IMG/VR virus record: IMGVR_UViG_3300030419_006746
Coordinates: 1-54,713 of that record
Length of the DNA: 54,713 bases
Source of the DNA: a virus
Reading direction: 5' to 3' (one strand)
The notes below the pieces were generated by a model. The model saw only the letters and a program-made list of their open reading frames with translations, was not told where the DNA came from and did not search any database. The position numbers and the translations under genes were made by a program. Positions 42,108-48,915 of the stretch are shown one piece after another. Numbering within the stretch: the first letter of the stretch is position 1; each line of letters opens with the position of its first letter.

Positions 42108-42599
42108 ATGACACCAGAACGCGAATATCTTAATTGTTATAAGCGAATGGCAGAGATTTGCGAAGAGCAAGGATGGGGAGATCCATTTAGCTATGCTCGC
42201 TCAAAAGAAATCTATGCAGCAATTAAGCTAGGCCACAAAATTGCCGATACTTATAGCGGAGCAGATGCCTTTTGTCAACAAGGAACACCACTAGAATATA
42301 AATCAACCATTCAGGATAAGGTGCAAGGCAGTTATACTGGCATCTCTGTGCAAGATACCTGGAAAGAACAGGAGAAGTACCTGAAGGAAGAAAAAATCCT
42401 TCCATACGAGCATTTTTACAACAGATTTAAAAATGGAAAACTGGTTGAATCTTGGAGTATGTCTGGAGAGAAAGTTTTGCAAATTCTTCTTCCTAAACTA
42501 AAGAAAGCATATCCAAGCGTGCTTAAGAAAAAGGACCCTCGTTTGAGTGCTAATGTTACTTGGGCAGAGATTCAAAAACACGGAAAAAAGGTGATTTAA
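42108..42599 (+). CDS. Probable restriction-endonuclease-like protein
   Basis: 163 aa. A PD-(D/E)XK-type core is readable: G-A-D53-A-F-C, then L-E63-Y-K65-S-T, with an upstream helix containing K-E-I-Y-A-A-I-K. It is directly followed by a DNA methyltransferase, the layout of a type II restriction-modification pair. Small for a complete type II enzyme but possible. Specificity unknown. Confidence 0.6.
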   Translation: MTPEREYLNCYKRMAEICEEQGWGDPFSYARSKEIYAAIKLGHKIADTYSGADAFCQQGTPLEYKSTIQDKVQGSYTGISVQDTWKEQEKYLKEEKILPYEHFYNRFKNGKLVESWSMSGEKVLQILLPKLKKAYPSVLKKKDPRLSANVTWAEIQKHGKKVI

Positions 42600-42652
42600 G
42601 TTTTAGCTTAAATTGTAGTACAATAATCATAAACTGTAGGAGGAGCTTCCTT

Positions 42653-43549
42653 TTGTTTAACATAAAATTATCTGATGGTCTGTCTTTTCTAGAAAACATT
42701 CCAGACAATTCCGTTGATTTAGTATTAACTGATCCGCCCTACATCACATCCAGAGAAACTGGTATGGATAAATGGGTGGATCACGTCAATAAGCAAGATG
42801 GCGAGAATGCCCAAAATGTAAAAACAGAACAAGAGTGGTTAAATTATAAAACAAGCGAAGAATGGTCGGCCTGGATGGATAGCGGCAATGTTGCTCAAGA
42901 AAAAAGGGAAAAGAAGCTAAAAGGATTAAGAAATAATTTTTTAAAGTATGGAAGCATTTATGGCAAAAGGTATGCAGTGAGAACCAATTATGGCGAATGG
43001 GACTCCAAGTTTACAATGGAAAAGCTGAATTTATTTATTAAGCACTTTTATCGTGTTCTTCGTCCTGGCGGAACTTGTATTGTTTTTTTTGATATTTGGA
43101 AATTGTCTTACCTGAAAGAACAACTTGAAGGTGCAAAGTTTAAACAATTGAGATTCATTGAGTGGATAAAGACAAATCCGCAGCCTTTGAATAGCAGCAT
43201 AAACTATCTTACCAATTGCAGAGAGATTGCACTTCTTGGTGTAAAAAAGGGAAGCCCAACTTTTAATAGTAAATATGATAATGCCATTTATGAATATCCG
43301 ATTCAAGGTGGCAAAGACAGGTTTCATCCAACGCAAAAGAGTCTGCCTTTGTTTGAGGAATTAGTCAAAAAACATTCAAATGAGGGAGACACCGTGTTGG
43401 ATTGTTTTTTAGGATCGGGGACTACCGCTGTTGCCGCCTTGAATTCAAATAGAAAATTTACTGGATGTGAACTGGACAAAGAATATTACACGAAAAGCTT
43501 GGAGAGAATAAATAAACACATACGAGAAGATAAAACACTTGACATTTAA
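42653..43549 (+). CDS. DNA methyltransferase (N6-adenine / N4-cytosine, beta class)
   Basis: 298 aa from the TTG located six bases after AGGAGGAG; a longer frame overlapping the nuclease was rejected. The catalytic T-D-P-P-Y (D27-Y30) comes first and the SAM-binding D-C-F-L-G-S-G-T-T last, with F-H-P-T-Q-K-S before it: the beta-class order. With the upstream nuclease-like gene it may form a restriction-modification pair, or protect phage DNA from host enzymes. Confidence 0.85.
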   Translation: MFNIKLSDGLSFLENIPDNSVDLVLTDPPYITSRETGMDKWVDHVNKQDGENAQNVKTEQEWLNYKTSEEWSAWMDSGNVAQEKREKKLKGLRNNFLKYGSIYGKRYAVRTNYGEWDSKFTMEKLNLFIKHFYRVLRPGGTCIVFFDIWKLSYLKEQLEGAKFKQLRFIEWIKTNPQPLNSSINYLTNCREIALLGVKKGSPTFNSKYDNAIYEYPIQGGKDRFHPTQKSLPLFEELVKKHSNEGDTVLDCFLGSGTTAVAALNSNRKFTGCELDKEYYTKSLERINKHIREDKTLDI

Positions 43550-43566
43550 ATAAAGTTTATTATAAT
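43539..43566 (+). promoter_or_regulatory. Sigma-70-type promoter for hsp20
   Basis: -35 TTGACA in the last codons of the methyltransferase, 16-bp spacer, -10 TATAAT. Predicted start about 43573. Confidence 0.8.
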
Positions 43567-43572
43567 ATAGAT

Positions 43573-43635
43573 ATCTTCATCATTGCCTTTTGGAATGGTG
43601 GAGATTTTACTTGCTTATTATAAGGAGAAAATACT
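43573..43635 (+). promoter_or_regulatory. Candidate ROSE-like RNA thermometer in the hsp20 leader
   Basis: The 63-nt leader folds into two hairpins. Hairpin I (43573-43605) has about 14 bp, one bulged G and a UUUU loop. Hairpin II pairs CTTGCTT (43610-43616) with the Shine-Dalgarno AAGGAG (43622-43627), leaving a bulged G. UUGCU opposite AGGA with a bulged G is the hallmark of ROSE thermometers, which melt on heating and control small heat-shock genes. Confidence 0.65.
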
Positions 43636-44070
43636 ATGAGCACAACACTTACAACTTATCGCCCAGGTCTGTTGGGCAGTCGCGTCTTTGATGACGTATT
43701 CGATTCATTCTTTGTTGATTTTCCGAGACATCTGAAACAATCAACACAAGGCTACCCAGTCGCTGATATTTATCGGGACGATAATGGAAACACTGTGATG
43801 GAATTTGCTTTGGCTGGATTTAACAAAGAGCAACTCTCAATCGACATTCGACCAGATAAAAGAAGTATCACGGTTTCTGCCAATACGGATGTTGATGAGG
43901 ATAGCAATGGCTTCAGAAGGATTGCGCGTCGAAATTTCACTAAAACTTACGTAAATTACGACAACAATCTTGACCTTTCGGAGGCAAAAGCATCCTTTGA
44001 AAATGGGCTGCTGACTGTGGTGGTACCTCCTCGCGCTGAACTACAGCCCGTTAAGATCGCCATTTCCTAA
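43636..44070 (+). CDS. Small heat-shock protein (Hsp20 / alpha-crystallin)
   Basis: 144 aa. Short N-terminal arm (F-D-D-V-F-D-S-F-F), then the alpha-crystallin domain with Y-P-V-A-D-I-Y, M-E-F-A-L-A-G-F, S-I-T-V-S-A and A-S-F-E-N-G-L-L-T-V-V-V-P. The C-terminal I-A-I motif for oligomer contacts is present. It holds unfolding proteins in solution. Single-gene unit: own promoter, thermometer-like leader and a strong terminator. Confidence 0.92.
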   Translation: MSTTLTTYRPGLLGSRVFDDVFDSFFVDFPRHLKQSTQGYPVADIYRDDNGNTVMEFALAGFNKEQLSIDIRPDKRSITVSANTDVDEDSNGFRRIARRNFTKTYVNYDNNLDLSEAKASFENGLLTVVVPPRAELQPVKIAIS

Positions 44071-44077
44071 ATGATTT

Positions 44078-44105
44078 GGGGCGGCTCCATCGCCGCCCCT
44101 TTTTT
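44078..44105 (+). terminator. Rho-independent terminator after hsp20
   Basis: GGGGCGGC-tccatc-GCCGCCCC, perfect 8-bp stem, followed by six T. Confidence 0.93.
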
Positions 44106-44106
44106 C

Positions 44107-44135
44107 TTGACTTCCTAAAAAACTTAAATTAGAAT
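44107..44135 (+). promoter_or_regulatory. Sigma-70-type promoter, leaderless type
   Basis: -35 TTGACT, 17-bp A-rich spacer, -10 TAGAAT, 6 nt to the ATG. It begins two bases after the hsp20 terminator. Confidence 0.75.
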
Positions 44136-44141
44136 ACACTC

Positions 44142-44327
44142 ATGAATAGAAAAGCTCCCAAAGTTGGCGATCTTGTATCGTGGAACGATGACCTCGCTTT
44201 GGTGATAGGTACGAGAGGCCTTGTAGTAAACCTTTGCTTTCTCAACGAGGACCACCCATTCAACGGGCGCACACTCGGCTCGTGGTTTAGCCGGGGCGCT
44301 GTTAAAATAATTTCGAGGGCCAGATGA
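44142..44327 (+). CDS. GDLV-family small protein
   Basis: 61 aa: P-K-V-G-D-L-V-S-W, L-A-L-V-I-G, L-C-F-L, G-A-V-K-I-I-S. First of three overlapping copies; ATGA overlap with the next. Predicted leaderless. Confidence 0.7.
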   Translation: MNRKAPKVGDLVSWNDDLALVIGTRGLVVNLCFLNEDHPFNGRTLGSWFSRGAVKIISRAR

Positions 44328-44518
44328 AAGTAGGCGACTTGGTGATGATCAAAGATAACGGAGTACTGGAAGGCCAATTGGCACTTGTCGTTCGTGAGGT
44401 GTCCAATAATTTGAGGCTTTCGAAACGATATAACATATCAGCAGTTGGGTCTTGGTATTGGCCTCCAAATTTGCCTTTCTTTCAACATCAACTAGAGATC
44501 ATCAATGAAAGTAGGTGA
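44324..44518 (+). CDS. GDLV-family small protein
   Basis: 64 aa: M-K-V-G-D-L-V-M-I, L-A-L-V-V-R-E-V, W-Y-W-P, ending Q-L-E-I-I-N-E. Overlaps the next copy by 14 bases. Confidence 0.65.
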   Translation: MKVGDLVMIKDNGVLEGQLALVVREVSNNLRLSKRYNISAVGSWYWPPNLPFFQHQLEIINESR

Positions 44519-44708
44519 TCTGGTTCGTTGCCCCGGCCTCACCGTCGACGTGGTGCCCTGGTTCGGTGTAGTCATCGATGTCCTGCAAGAAGTTGATGAG
44601 TTTGGCTTTGTGAAGGATCCAAATGACTGGGCTTACATAGTGTTGACGACACACCAGCCGGCTTTACGCCGCAAAGTATTCGAGTGCGAAGTGGAAAAGG
44701 TTTCCTAA
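44505..44708 (+). CDS. GDLV-family small protein
   Basis: 67 aa: M-K-V-G-D-L-V-R-C, W-F-G-V-V-I-D-V-L, Y-I-V-L-T, ending F-E-C-E-V-E-K-V-S. The start lies within the end of the previous copy. Confidence 0.65.
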   Translation: MKVGDLVRCPGLTVDVVPWFGVVIDVLQEVDEFGFVKDPNDWAYIVLTTHQPALRRKVFECEVEKVS

Positions 44709-44729
44709 TGACTAAATACCTACGTTATG

Positions 44730-44969
44730 ATGGAGGTTGGCGACCTAGTAAAATGGCCCCTTTTTTTTGGAGAAGGGTGGGACTACGGGATCATTACCGA
44801 CATCATACACGAGAAAATGCCTGATGGCGAAGCAGTGTATGTACATTGGGTAAAATTTCCTCAAAATAACAGTTATATTTCACCTCATTGGCTTCTTGAT
44901 GCCGCAGGCAAGGATATGGACCTAGAAAACTTTAACAAGCTTCTTGACATCAAAAAAGACTTAAATTAA
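44730..44969 (+). CDS. GDLV-family small protein
   Basis: 79 aa: M-E-V-G-D-L-V-K-W, Y-G-I-I-T-D-I-I, V-Y-V-H-W-V, extended helical end L-L-D-I-K-K-D-L-N. The C-terminal codons contain the next promoter, and its TAA stop is the start of that -10 box. No clear ribosome-binding site. Confidence 0.65.
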   Translation: MEVGDLVKWPLFFGEGWDYGIITDIIHEKMPDGEAVYVHWVKFPQNNSYISPHWLLDAAGKDMDLENFNKLLDIKKDLN

Positions 44970-44972
44970 AAT
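44944..44972 (+). promoter_or_regulatory. Sigma-70-type promoter, leaderless type, inside coding sequence
   Basis: -35 TTGACA, 17-bp spacer, -10 TAAAAT containing the upstream TAA stop, 6 nt to the ATG. Confidence 0.75.
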
Positions 44973-44978
44973 AGAATT

Positions 44979-45161
44979 ATGAAGGTTGGGGATTTAGTTA
45001 AATACAGAACCAATGCGGACTATTTCGGGCCCGAGGTGTATGGTATTATCACTCATTATAAAGAAAAGCCACACACACTAACCATTTTATGGAGTCTAGA
45101 CGGGGGCTTCTTCACGCAGAGACGCCAGAAATCCGACAGGATAGAGGTTGTTAGTGAGTAA
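44979..45161 (+). CDS. GDLV-family small protein
   Basis: 60 aa: M-K-V-G-D-L-V-K-Y, V-Y-G-I-I-T-H-Y, L-T-I-L-W-S, ending S-D-R-I-E-V-V-S. Predicted leaderless. Confidence 0.68.
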   Translation: MKVGDLVKYRTNADYFGPEVYGIITHYKEKPHTLTILWSLDGGFFTQRRQKSDRIEVVSE

Positions 45162-45180
45162 TTTAAACTAGTTATTATAT

Positions 45181-45759
45181 ATGCCGAATTATCCACCTAC
45201 AGTAATTGAACAAACAAATCACGGCGAACGTGCTTACGATATATACTCACGTTTATTGATGGAAAGAATTATATTTCTTGGAACTCCAATTAACGATAGT
45301 ATAGCAAATTCGATTATAGCACAACTTTTATTTCTTGACCAAGATTCAGATGACGATATTTTATTATATATTAATTCTCCAGGCGGTATCGTTACAGCTG
45401 GTTTAGGAATATTAGATACGATGGACCACGTTAAGTCTGATATATCAACTATTTGTATCGGGCAGGCAGCTTCAATGGGCGCTTTGCTTTTGTGTTCAGG
45501 AGAAAAGGGAAAACGAATGATTCTTCCAAATGCGCGAGTGCTTATACATCAACCTCTCGGTGGCGCTAGTGGTCAAGCTAGCGATATTGAAATCCAAGCA
45601 CACGAAATCGTGCGATTGAAAAACCGATTAAATAAAATAATGGCTGCAGCTACAGGAAAAACAGAAGAGCAAATCAGGATAGACACAGACCGCGACAACA
45701 TTATGAATGCTGAAGAAGCATTGGCCTACGGATTAGTCGATAAAATACTTTACAAATAA
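45181..45759 (+). CDS. clpP: ClpP-type serine protease
   Basis: 192 aa, full length. L-Y-I-N-S-P-G-G, the nucleophile in G-Q-A-A-S98-M-G-A, the His in L-I-H123-Q-P, and the Asp in D-T-D-R-D near residue 175. [11 protein letters not shown] ends the domain. It forms the proteolytic barrel served by Clp ATPases; no phage ClpX/ClpA is seen, so host ATPases may be used or diverted. Little propeptide. No obvious Shine-Dalgarno. Confidence 0.92.
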   Translation: MPNYPPTVIEQTNHGERAYDIYSRLLMERIIFLGTPINDSIANSIIAQLLFLDQDSDDDILLYINSPGGIVTAGLGILDTMDHVKSDISTICIGQAASMGALLLCSGEKGKRMILPNARVLIHQPLGGASGQASDIEIQAHEIVRLKNRLNKIMAAATGKTEEQIRIDTDRDNIMNAEEALAYGLVDKILYK

Positions 45760-45777
45760 ATAAAACAAAATTAGAAT
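45749..45777 (+). promoter_or_regulatory. Sigma-70-type promoter, leaderless type
   Basis: -35 TTTACA in the last clpP codons, 17-bp spacer, -10 TAGAAT, 6 nt to the ATG. Confidence 0.68.
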
Positions 45778-45783
45778 AGGGAT

Positions 45784-46011
45784 ATGAAAGTCGGTGATTT
45801 AGTAAAGATCAAACGAGCTGGGATTGGAGTGCCAAAAGATACACTTGGCCTGATTATTCGCTGCTCGCCAACTTCGACGTTGACGGCCGACGGTACGCGC
45901 TTGATCAGCCTCTTCGAAGTTCAAATTTGCGATTCACACAGAATCGTGAGACGGATCGACCGGGACCTGGAAGTCGTCAATAGAGGGTCAGAATCTTTTT
46001 GTTCGAACTAA
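45784..46011 (+). CDS. GDLV-family small protein
   Basis: 75 aa: M-K-V-G-D-L-V-K-I, L-G-L-I-I-R-C, F-E-V-Q-I, D-L-E-V-V-N with a short polar tail. Predicted leaderless. Confidence 0.68.
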   Translation: MKVGDLVKIKRAGIGVPKDTLGLIIRCSPTSTLTADGTRLISLFEVQICDSHRIVRRIDRDLEVVNRGSESFCSN

Positions 46012-46039
46012 TTAAATACTTATTCAAAGGGGAGAATAA

Positions 46040-46177
46040 ATGTTTTATACTATAACCTGTACAGCACTAGTAGTCGTAGCTTTTGTAATACGGCTATCGA
46101 TCAAACGAGAAGAACTTCACAACCGCCTTCTACAAAATCTTGATAATCCTGTTGACAATCAAAAAAACTTAAATTAG
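46040..46177 (+). CDS. Small single-helix membrane protein
   Basis: 45 aa, GGGGAG before the ATG. T-A-L-V-V-V-A-F-V-I-R-L is one membrane helix. The last codons (V-D-N-Q-K-N-L-N) and the TAG stop are also the following promoter: the stop is the first half of its TAGAAT. Confidence 0.55.
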   Translation: MFYTITCTALVVVAFVIRLSIKREELHNRLLQNLDNPVDNQKNLN

Positions 46178-46180
46178 AAT
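46152..46180 (+). promoter_or_regulatory. Sigma-70-type promoter overlapping coding end and stop
   Basis: -35 TTGACA, 17-bp A-rich spacer, -10 TAGAAT. The leader has the right-arm motif AGAACGATCGAGGGAG. Confidence 0.78.
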
Positions 46181-46207
46181 ATTCACAGAACGATCGAGGG
46201 AGACGAA

Positions 46208-46372
46208 GTGAGCAAACGACAGCTTTATAAGATTATTCGTTTTTACGCAGCGCAGTGGAGATCTCCTGATATTATCAAAAGAAATCTCACTCTCGATGAG
46301 GCACAGGCGCATTGTCGCGACCCTTTGACTATGAAAGAGGGTCAGTGGTTCGATGGCTATGCCGCACAATAA
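46208..46372 (+). CDS. Small conserved protein with L-T-x-D-E-A-Q-A-H-C-R-D-P motif
   Basis: 54 aa, GTG start after GAGGGAG. L-T-L-D-E-A-Q-A-H-C-R-D-P, then W-F-D-G-Y, is a pattern common to small proteins of many phages and bacteria. Function unknown. One base before the next GDLV copy. Confidence 0.65.
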   Translation: MSKRQLYKIIRFYAAQWRSPDIIKRNLTLDEAQAHCRDPLTMKEGQWFDGYAAQ

Positions 46373-46373
46373 A

Positions 46374-46520
46374 ATGAAAGTCGGTGATTTAGTCAAAAAA
46401 CGAAGCAATTACAATATCATCGGAGTGGTGGTGAAAGTTGAAGGCAGTTATTGTCGCGTAAACTTTGGAGATTACGGCACTTTCTGGCAATCTCCATCAC
46501 GGATCGCGCTTTTGAGCTAA
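46374..46520 (+). CDS. GDLV-family small protein (minimal copy)
   Basis: 48 aa, the shortest full copy: M-K-V-G-D-L-V-K-K, I-G-V-V-V-K-V, C-R-V-N-F, R-I-A-L-L-S. It defines the core of the family: four strands and little else. Confidence 0.68.
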   Translation: MKVGDLVKKRSNYNIIGVVVKVEGSYCRVNFGDYGTFWQSPSRIALLS

Positions 46521-46529
46521 TGAAAAGAT

Positions 46530-46601
46530 GCCCCTATAGTCTAGTGGAAAGGCAACGGTCTTCTAAACCGTCATACGCTGGTTCGAATCCAGCTAGGGGT
46601 A
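46530..46601 (+). tRNA. tRNA-Arg (anticodon UCU)
   Basis: Acceptor GCCCCTA/TAGGGGT, anticodon loop CTTCTAA, T-loop TTCGAAT. Reads AGA/AGG, frequent in the AT-rich part of the window. No encoded CCA. Confidence 0.92.
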
Positions 46602-46612
46602 CTATATATAAC

Positions 46613-46641
46613 TTGACAAAGAAAAAAAGATAAAATAGAAT
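46613..46641 (+). promoter_or_regulatory. Sigma-70-type promoter, leaderless type
   Basis: -35 TTGACA, 17-bp A-rich spacer, -10 TAGAAT, 6 nt to the ATG. Confidence 0.75.
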
Positions 46642-46647
46642 ATAATA

Positions 46648-46806
46648 ATGATCGTTGGAGACCTGGTAAAGATTGTTCAGGCGGGCCTGATCGGAGTGAT
46701 AATAAAAACCGAGATGTCTTGTGAACTCAAGCTATATTGGGTCAAACTATGCGGCAAACATATGGGACTTTATCCTTTTTCAATCAATCAATTGGAGAAA
46801 ATATAA
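46648..46806 (+). CDS. GDLV-family small protein
   Basis: 52 aa: M-I-V-G-D-L-V-K-I, I-G-V-I-I-K-T, Y-W-V-K-L, N-Q-L-E-K-I. Its last codons carry the Shine-Dalgarno (TTGGAGAAA) of the next gene, which starts on the following base. Confidence 0.66.
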   Translation: MIVGDLVKIVQAGLIGVIIKTEMSCELKLYWVKLCGKHMGLYPFSINQLEKI

Positions 46807-46986
46807 ATGGATTATGTAGACTACAAAGTTCGAACTCATCTCACTCAAAGCCTTGAAGGTCAACATCCTTGCGACGATTGGGATGCCCTTAATCGAAGCC
46901 TGCTCGATCTTTACGACAACAAGAGGCTCAACGTGCGATGGAACGAGAAGAACGAGCCCGCCTTTTCCCTGAAAAAGACCACCTAG
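46807..46986 (+). CDS. Hypothetical small protein
   Basis: 59 aa, acidic/polar (C-D-D-W-D-A-L-N, L-L-D-L-Y-D). Coupled to the preceding copy. No family recognised. Confidence 0.5.
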   Translation: MDYVDYKVRTHLTQSLEGQHPCDDWDALNRSLLDLYDNKRLNVRWNEKNEPAFSLKKTT

Positions 46987-47005
46987 CTTCCCTGAAATTT
47001 CTTTC

Positions 47006-47034
47006 TTGACTTCCAAAAAAACATAAATTAGAAT
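47006..47034 (+). promoter_or_regulatory. Sigma-70-type promoter
   Basis: -35 TTGACT, 17-bp A-rich spacer, -10 TAGAAT; leader GATAGAACCATCAAAGGAG. Confidence 0.78.
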
Positions 47035-47061
47035 AGTGATAGAACCATCAAAGGAGAAAAA

Positions 47062-47214
47062 ATGATTCCACAAATTCTTGTTCTTATTCTTTTGTCCCTG
47101 AATGTCGGGGCAGCCATCGTCGGCCACGGTCAGGAGATGAGGCGAAACGCATTTCTCACCGGCTTTGACGCTGCAGCTACGCTCGGACTGCTGTATTGGG
47201 GCGGCTTTTTCTAA
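47062..47214 (+). CDS. Small membrane protein
   Basis: 50 aa. Hydrophobic N-terminal helix (I-L-V-L-I-L-L-S-L) and a second at the C-terminus (A-T-L-G-L-L-Y-W-G-G-F-F). Strong AAAGGAG. Function unknown. Confidence 0.55.
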   Translation: MIPQILVLILLSLNVGAAIVGHGQEMRRNAFLTGFDAAATLGLLYWGGFF

Positions 47215-47236
47215 TAACCATTCTTCCACAATTTTC

Positions 47237-47265
47237 TTGACAACGAAAAAAAGATAAATTAAAAT
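47237..47265 (+). promoter_or_regulatory. Sigma-70-type promoter, leaderless type
   Basis: -35 TTGACA, 17-bp A-rich spacer, -10 TAAAAT, 6 nt to the ATG. Confidence 0.75.
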
Positions 47266-47271
47266 ATAATC

Positions 47272-47442
47272 ATGAAAGTTGGCGACTTATTGAGTAAAAG
47301 GTCAACGGGCGACGTATGCATTCTTGTTGAGTTTGCGCTGCCCAAATTTGGAACGGAGTGGATCAAGGTGATGCGCGATGGCGAAATTTACAAGAAGTGG
47401 GTATTGGCCTCCAAATACGAGGTGATAGAACTTTATCCTTGA
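47272..47442 (+). CDS. GDLV-family small protein
   Basis: 56 aa: M-K-V-G-D-L-L-S-K, V-C-I-L-V-E-F, W-I-K-V-M, Y-E-V-I-E-L. The stop TGA lies in the next -35 box. Confidence 0.66.
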   Translation: MKVGDLLSKRSTGDVCILVEFALPKFGTEWIKVMRDGEIYKKWVLASKYEVIELYP

Positions 47443-47467
47443 CAAATAAAAAAAAGAAAACTAGAAT
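47439..47467 (+). promoter_or_regulatory. Sigma-70-type promoter
   Basis: -35 TTGACA (contains upstream TGA), 17-bp A-rich spacer, -10 TAGAAT; leader with TCGAGGAGGG. Confidence 0.78.
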
Positions 47468-47503
47468 GGTATCAGGATAGTCGAGGAGGGAAAGAAAAAT
47501 AAA

Positions 47504-48115
47504 ATGTCTTACAACGGAACGGTCTATTGCGGTTGGTGTGGACACAGAGGGCACAATCGGGCCGGGTGCCAGGAGCGAAAACAGTTCATTAAGGATAACC
47601 CCGAGTCGTCGGCGGCAAGAGCAGAAGCGCACAAGGTTCAACGACGTAAGAACCGGCCACGTGCGTGTTCGTATTGTCGTGCTGCCGGTCATACTCGGCG
47701 CACGTGTTCTGTGATTAAAGAAGATCGCGCGCTATTGGCCAAAAAACTGACTAAATCGCGAGCATCAATGCTGGCCATGGCTGCGCATAAAGGGTTTGGT
47801 CTTGGGGCACTCGTTAATGTGGCTATAGGCTGGAATGGTCCGGAGCCAGCGCTTGTAAGATCGATCAATTGGACCTTCTGCGATGAACCCTTTTTCACTG
47901 TTAACTTGGAATGGGTCAGGGATTCAATCAATCGAGTTCGAAGTATTGATATCCGTCGATTGGGCACGCCCGACGAATTAGGTGACCACAAGGTACTTTC
48001 GAAAAGCGCTTCGCTGAATGCGCCTGAAAACTGGAAAAACGGTACGCTGTATCGCGAAGATGAATATTTTCCGAAAGGTGAATCACGCCGGTCGTGGCTC
48101 TTTCATGATGTTTAA
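47504..48115 (+). CDS. Protein with two CCHC zinc knuckles
   Basis: 203 aa. Two retroviral-type knuckles: C-G-W-C-G-H-R-G-H-N-R-A-G-C (residues 9-22) and C-S-Y-C-R-A-A-G-H-T-R-R-T-C (~55-68), joined by a basic linker. From ~95 a G-A-L-V-N-V-A-I-G strand suggests a small beta domain. CCHC knuckles bind single-stranded nucleic acid; RNA or ssDNA binding is likely. From about here genes become richer in G/C. Confidence 0.75.
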   Translation: MSYNGTVYCGWCGHRGHNRAGCQERKQFIKDNPESSAARAEAHKVQRRKNRPRACSYCRAAGHTRRTCSVIKEDRALLAKKLTKSRASMLAMAAHKGFGLGALVNVAIGWNGPEPALVRSINWTFCDEPFFTVNLEWVRDSINRVRSIDIRRLGTPDELGDHKVLSKSASLNAPENWKNGTLYREDEYFPKGESRRSWLFHDV

Positions 48116-48118
48116 TCC

Positions 48119-48147
48119 TTGACTTCCAAAAAAGAATAAAATAAAAT
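48119..48147 (+). promoter_or_regulatory. Sigma-70-type promoter
   Basis: -35 TTGACT, 17-bp A-rich spacer, -10 TAAAAT; leader with TAGAACGATTGGGGAAGGG. Confidence 0.78.
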
Positions 48148-48179
48148 AGCTATAGAACGATTGGGGAAGGGAAAAAACG

Positions 48180-48857
48180 ATGGAATCAGATGAGACCCGG
48201 CAACGCATCGAGAAAATCAGTAAAAAAAGTGACTGCCTCTCGCAATGGGAACAAGGCTACATCGAGTCGATTTCCGAGCAGATTGCTCGCGGTCGTCGTC
48301 TTTCGCATCGTCAGATAGAGATTGTTGAGCGCATCGAAAAAAAGGTGATGAATGCTGCTCCAGCTGACCCCAACTGGGAAGCCAACTGGGATGAAGCCAA
48401 GGCTTGGGCGTGGAAAACTGCCTGCAATTATTACGATAACAGTACTCCACGCTACTACGGTTTCATCATCGACCAGGCAAAAGCCAATCCGGATATGATC
48501 CCAAGTGAGCGGAATTACAAGAAGATTGTTGAGAACAAGTACGCTCAACGTGTGATTAACGCTCTTCGCGAAGATCCCAAATATTCGGGCGGTGATGCGG
48601 TCCAGCTTCGACCAGGCGCTCGCAAGGCGATGAGCCACAGGCAGTACGAAGGGCTCAAAGATATTCCGCTGTTTGTGGTCGAAGCTACCAGCCGTGTGAA
48701 TACTGCCTGCGCAGGTTGCCGGATTTACAGGCTTTTGCCTTCCGTTACGATGGAAGTTATTGAAATTGAAGAACGTTACATCAAGAAGTTCAAGGCTCCG
48801 AAAAAAAAGGCAACAAAATCAAAGACTAGCCGGCTCATCAAGGAAATTTCACTTTGA
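48180..48857 (+). CDS. Conserved hypothetical phage protein
   Basis: 225 aa. S-Q-W-E-Q-G-Y-I-E-S-I-S-E-Q and L-S-H-R-Q-I-E-I-V-E-R-I-E-K-K form an N-terminal helical module seen in many phages. C-A-G-C near residue 185 may bind metal. Basic C-terminus (K-A-P-K-K-K-A-T-K-S-K). Function unknown. Confidence 0.6.
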   Translation: MESDETRQRIEKISKKSDCLSQWEQGYIESISEQIARGRRLSHRQIEIVERIEKKVMNAAPADPNWEANWDEAKAWAWKTACNYYDNSTPRYYGFIIDQAKANPDMIPSERNYKKIVENKYAQRVINALREDPKYSGGDAVQLRPGARKAMSHRQYEGLKDIPLFVVEATSRVNTACAGCRIYRLLPSVTMEVIEIEERYIKKFKAPKKKATKSKTSRLIKEISL

Positions 48858-48859
48858 AC

Positions 48860-48888
48860 TTGACAAAGAAAAAAATATAAATGAGAAT
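48860..48888 (+). promoter_or_regulatory. Sigma-70-type promoter
   Basis: -35 TTGACA, 17-bp A-rich spacer, -10 GAGAAT; leader with TAGAACGACTGGGGAAG. Confidence 0.72.
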
Positions 48889-48915
48889 ACTTGTAGAACG
48901 ACTGGGGAAGACGAA

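Noticed and set aside
42560-42652. Longer methyltransferase frame
   Set aside because: It overlaps the nuclease-like gene and has no ribosome site; the TTG after AGGAGGAG gives a normal N-terminus for the family.
45148-45180. Leaderless promoter for clpP
   Set aside because: TTGTTA and an A/T-rich -10 region exist but no spacing near 17 bp with a 6-nt gap fits; not claimed.
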